DNA of 64,000 nt from positions 2,170,001 to 2,234,000 of the forward strand of contig CP119308.1 of the NCBI GenBank assembly GCA_029203165.1. The letters are read 5' to 3'. This document shows, piece after piece, positions 61,424 to 64,000 of this stretch. The stretch is from Candidatus Microbacterium colombiense (GTDB lineage: Bacteria > Actinomycetota > Actinomycetes > Actinomycetales > Microbacteriaceae). Both the position numbers and the translations under genes were made by a program. The notes under the pieces are model-generated. The model searched no databases. It was given only the letters and a program-made list of their open reading frames with translations, and had not been told where the DNA came from. Numbering within the stretch: the stretch's first letter is position 1; each line of letters begins with the position of its first letter.

Positions 61424-62921
61424 CCGGGTTGTCGCGGCACCAGGACTGCCACTTCACGATTCCCGCCTGATGCTCCTCGTAGGTCTCGGAGAACTGCGTC
61501 TCCCCGGTGGCGAGGTTGATCGTCACGAAGTAGAGCCAGGGGCCGTCCGCCGGATGCATCGCGGCATCGATGGCCGCGAAGCTGGGGCTGGCGATCGGTG
61601 TGACCGGCAGCCCCGTGTGCACGTAGGTGTTCCAGGGGTTCGGATCCTCGAGCGCCTCCGCCGAGCTCGAGACGACGCCCTCATGGAGCGAGCCGTACCC
61701 GTACTGCGCGGTCGAATCCATCTGCAGCTTCATGTCGATGTCGAGGCGGTTCTGGATGACCCGCGACACCTTGGCGAAGTCGTCCGTACGGCCCTCGCGC
61801 TGGATGATCGACGCGATCGTCAAGACGCGCTCGGCATCGGCATCCGGCACACCGGCCTCTGTCAGCGCCTCGCGCGTGCGATCGACCATGCGCTGGATGA
61901 CCTGAACGGCCGTGACCTCGGGATCGAAGGTGTAGACCGCCGGGAACAGCCACCCTTCGAGGTTCTGCGCATCGACGCCGTAGGCCGACGGGTCTTTGAC
62001 CGCGGCCTCGAAGTCGGCGAGCGGGAGTCCGAGCGACTCCGCCATCGCCGGCAGCGATGAGACGATCGTCCCCCCCTCGGACATGGAGACGGTGTTCTCC
62101 ATCTTGTTGTCGGGGTTCTGCAGTGCCTCGGCCGCTGCGGCAGCGGTCATCTTCTTCTGCAGCTTGTATACGCCGGGGTAAAACGTCACGCCCGGTGCTT
62201 CCTTGACCAGGTAGTCGTAGAAGACGCCGTCGGTCTTCGTGACGCCGGCTTCGAACAGCGCCGTCGACACCGGTGCGCCGGTGTCGCCCTCCTTGATCGT
62301 GACGAACGCCTCCCCCGTGGCGAGACCCTCATCCCAATCCTTCGGCTCTCCCCACCCCATGACCTCATTGATCTTGTCGCCGTAGGTGTTCATCACCCAG
62401 ACGCCACCGGCAGCCACCCCGCCGACGATCACGAGCACGATGATCAGCGCGACCAGGCATCCGGTGCGGCGCTTCTTCTTCGGTGTGCCGGAGTCGGAGC
62501 GCTCGTCGTCGTGCGGGGCGAACAGATCGTCGAGCCCGCCACCGATCACGCGATCTCCGGCTGCGGCATCCACTGTCGGATTCACGCGCGTCGGTGTATC
62601 GCCTGCGGCATCAGCGGAGGCGCGTACGGGAATCGCCGACAGATCGGTCGGTCCCGCCGCATCTGCGGACTCACGGACGGGAACGATCGACGGCTCCGAC
62701 TCGATCCCCGCTGACGGCGCGGCGATGCCGTCGGGTGGGGTCGCCGGACCGGCCGGCGTGCGACCGGACGCTGCTTCGCGGGCCGCGCGGCGGGAGCCCG
62801 GCGCCGGAGCACTGTCATCCACTGTGGGAATCTGCTGCGTCGGGTCGGGAAGGTTCTCGAACAGGTCGCCCAGGCGGGCGTCCGGATCGTGCTGGGGGGA
62901 AGCACTCTCGCGTTCGGACAT
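61410..62921 (-). CDS. mltG: Endolytic murein transglycosylase MltG
   Basis: Cuts nascent peptidoglycan strands at the membrane. The 503-aa protein has a 150-residue, Pro/Ala/Ser-rich cytoplasmic N-terminus, a basic KKKRR stop and one membrane segment at about 154-177, then the YceG-like domain. The catalytic glutamate is in ASIIQREGR and the family stretch VIQNRLDIDMKLQMDSTAQYGYG (read in parts) follows; NPWNTYVHTGLPVTPIASPS is also typical. Gene order alaS-ruvX-mltG-aroE is conserved in actinobacteria. It lies 2 bases after ruvX. Confidence 0.95.
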   Translation of the reverse strand: MSERESASPQHDPDARLGDLFENLPDPTQQIPTVDDSAPAPGSRRAAREAASGRTPAGPATPPDGIAAPSAGIESEPSIVPVRESADAAGPTDLSAIPVRASADAAGDTPTRVNPTVDAAAGDRVIGGGLDDLFAPHDDERSDSGTPKKKRRTGCLVALIIVLVIVGGVAAGGVWVMNTYGDKINEVMGWGEPKDWDEGLATGEAFVTIKEGDTGAPVSTALFEAGVTKTDGVFYDYLVKEAPGVTFYPGVYKLQKKMTAAAAAEALQNPDNKMENTVSMSEGGTIVSSLPAMAESLGLPLADFEAAVKDPSAYGVDAQNLEGWLFPAVYTFDPEVTAVQVIQRMVDRTREALTEAGVPDADAERVLTIASIIQREGRTDDFAKVSRVIQNRLDIDMKLQMDSTAQYGYGSLHEGVVSSSAEALEDPNPWNTYVHTGLPVTPIASPSFAAIDAAMHPADGPWLYFVTINLATGETQFSETYEEHQAGIVKWQSWCRDNPDAGC

Positions 62922-62923
62922 GT

Positions 62924-63397
62924 TCAGGCGGACTCCTCGTCGGACGGGATCGTGGCACCGGCCGGGTTTCCGGTGCTCTTCTCCATATCGATCGCCTGCT
63001 GCAGAAGGACCACGGCGGCGATCTGATCCACAATGCTACGAGAGTTCTTCTGAGTTCTCCCAGAAGAGCGCAACGCCGCATGGGCGGTGACCGTGCTGAG
63101 ACGCTCGTCGACGAGCCGCACCGGGGTGCCCGTGGCCGCCTGGAGAGCACTCGCGAACTCACGCGCATCGACCGTGGACGCGGTGTCACTCCCCTGCAGA
63201 TTCACGGGGAGTCCCACCACGAACTCGATGGGCTCATATTCGGCGGCGAGCTCGGTGAGACGCGCGATCGAGGTCTCCGACCGCGGCACCGTCTCGACCG
63301 GCACGGCGAGCATGCCGTCGGGGTCGCACCGAGCGACCCCGACCCGTGCCCGCCCGACGTCGATGCCGAGCCGCACCCCGCGGCGGAATCCACTCAC
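62924..63397 (-). CDS. ruvX: Holliday junction resolvase-like RuvX (YqgF)
   Basis: A 157-aa RNase H-fold nuclease of the YqgF family, thought to process 16S rRNA 5' ends or resolve junctions. Marks are RLGIDVGRARVGVARCDPDG in parts with the first catalytic Asp, FVVGLPVNLQGSD with the Gly-Leu-Pro motif, VRLVDERLSTVTA with the conserved D-E-R-L, and IVDQIAAVVLLQ with the last Asp. It overlaps the alaS stop by four bases. Confidence 0.94.
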   Translation of the reverse strand: MSGFRRGVRLGIDVGRARVGVARCDPDGMLAVPVETVPRSETSIARLTELAAEYEPIEFVVGLPVNLQGSDTASTVDAREFASALQAATGTPVRLVDERLSTVTAHAALRSSGRTQKNSRSIVDQIAAVVLLQQAIDMEKSTGNPAGATIPSDEESA

Positions 63398-64000
63398 GCT
63401 GCGTGCAGCTCCTGTGCGATGGCGTCCAGCGCTGCGGGCAGTGCCGCAGCATCCGTCCCACCGCCCTGGGCGACGTCGTCGCGTCCGCCGCCGCCACCGC
63501 CGAGCACACCGGCGGCGCGCTTCGCGAGAGCTCCCGCCTTCGCGCCCGCGGTGCGAGCCGCATCGTTCGTCGCGACGACCACGACGGGCCGACCGTTGAC
63601 GACGGCGCCGAGGGCGACGACCGCGGGGTCGGAACCGAGACGATCCCGCACACCGATCACCAGGTCGCGCACGTCGTCTGCCGACGCCACCTCACCCAAC
63701 GACTGCGAGGCCAGGCGGAATGCGCCCACACGCGTCGCCGCGTCGGCGATCGCCGGAACCCTGCCCGCGCGCTCCTTGGCCTCGAACTGTGCGATGCGCT
63801 TTTCCGCGGCCTTGAGGCTCGCGGCGAGGTCGGCGATGCGCTCGGGAAGCTGTTCGCGCGGCGTCTTGAGAGAACTCGACAGCTGCGAGACGATCGCCCG
63901 CTCTGCCGCGAGGTCGCGGAAGGCGTCCGCGCCCACGAGAGCCTCGATGCGACGATTCGACGCGCCGACGGAGGACTCCCCCACGACGCTGACGAGACCG
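63394..64000 (-). CDS. alaS: Alanyl-tRNA synthetase, C-terminal part (partial)
   Basis: Only the last 202 codons lie in the window; the gene begins beyond the right edge. The visible part starts in the editing/C-Ala linker with SSVGASNRRIEALVG, followed by a coiled coil (about SLKTPREQLPERIADLAASLKAAEKRIAQFE in parts) and the DHHA1-type C-Ala domain, with ATNDAARTAGAKAGAL and the glycine motif GGGGGGRDDVAQGGG that marks AlaRS C-termini. The frame stays open to the window edge. It overlaps ruvX in ATGA. Confidence 0.95.
   Translation of the reverse strand, partial: GLVSVVGESSVGASNRRIEALVGADAFRDLAAERAIVSQLSSSLKTPREQLPERIADLAASLKAAEKRIAQFEAKERAGRVPAIADAATRVGAFRLASQSLGEVASADDVRDLVIGVRDRLGSDPAVVALGAVVNGRPVVVVATNDAARTAGAKAGALAKRAAGVLGGGGGGRDDVAQGGGTDAAALPAALDAIAQELHAA

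Overview
The window is a high-GC, gene-dense stretch of an actinobacterial chromosome, most likely from the family Microbacteriaceae (Microbacterium or a close relative). This is inferred from conserved gene order, not from a database search. The pyr-car-gmk-rpoZ-metK-priA-fmt-rsmB-rpe block, the his-trp-lgt block and the pyk/ANTAR-regulator/polA neighbourhood follow the order known from Mycobacterium tuberculosis (around Rv1379-Rv1408 and Rv1605-Rv1629). Actinobacteria-specific families are present: an mIHF domain, an HGxxPAAW protein, a PdtaR-type regulator and a helicase-dead PriA. I see no insertion sequence, prophage, CRISPR array or rRNA, and no gap above 300 bases without a gene.

Layout. 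Bases 1-15057 are accessory or lineage-specific: the tail of a VOC protein, a short UvrA-like ATPase, a tyrosine phosphatase, an HxlR regulator with a DHFR-like protein and a small membrane protein divergent from an MFS exporter, a lipoprotein, two more MFS transporters, an arginase-like protein, a formylglycine-generating-enzyme-like protein, an SGNH hydrolase, a flavin-dependent oxidoreductase and a DUF885 protein. Bases 15099-23284 hold polA, a thioesterase, a GNAT, a PdtaR-like regulator, tRNA-Leu(CAA), an alpha/beta hydrolase, pyk and gltD. Bases 23277-41202 form one long minus-strand run: metK, priA, fmt, rsmB, rpe, hisE, hisG, hisF, hisI, two small trp-linked membrane proteins, trpC, trpB, trpA, lgt, gltB, gltD. 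Bases 41294-51091 hold the pyrimidine run pyrR-pyrB-pyrC-(membrane protein)-carA-carB-pyrF followed by a fused mIHF-guanylate kinase and rpoZ. Bases 51165-56158 hold a metallo-beta-lactamase/Rieske fusion and a SWIM-SNF2 helicase. Bases 56213-64000 hold alaS (partial), ruvX, mltG, the shikimate genes aroE, aroC, aroK, aroB, aroQ, then efp and nusB.

How the genes work together. From about 20 kb to the end every gene lies on the minus strand, and many neighbours overlap by 1 to 17 bases, most often by the four bases ATGA, so translational coupling is the rule. The runs supply chorismate (aro), tryptophan, histidine, UMP, GMP phosphorylation, glutamate and S-adenosylmethionine, with translation, transcription and envelope functions mixed in.

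Two points need care. First, four conserved genes between 14.87 and 22.91 kb (DUF885, polA, pyk, gltD) are broken by single-base indels, seven extra bases and one missing; because polA is essential and every repair restores normal length, these look like sequence errors rather than pseudogenes. Second, I found no clearly new multi-gene system. The best candidates for new biology are the MBL-Rieske fusion enzyme, the mIHF-guanylate kinase fusion, and the HxlR/MFS divergon with a perfect 10-base inverted repeat.
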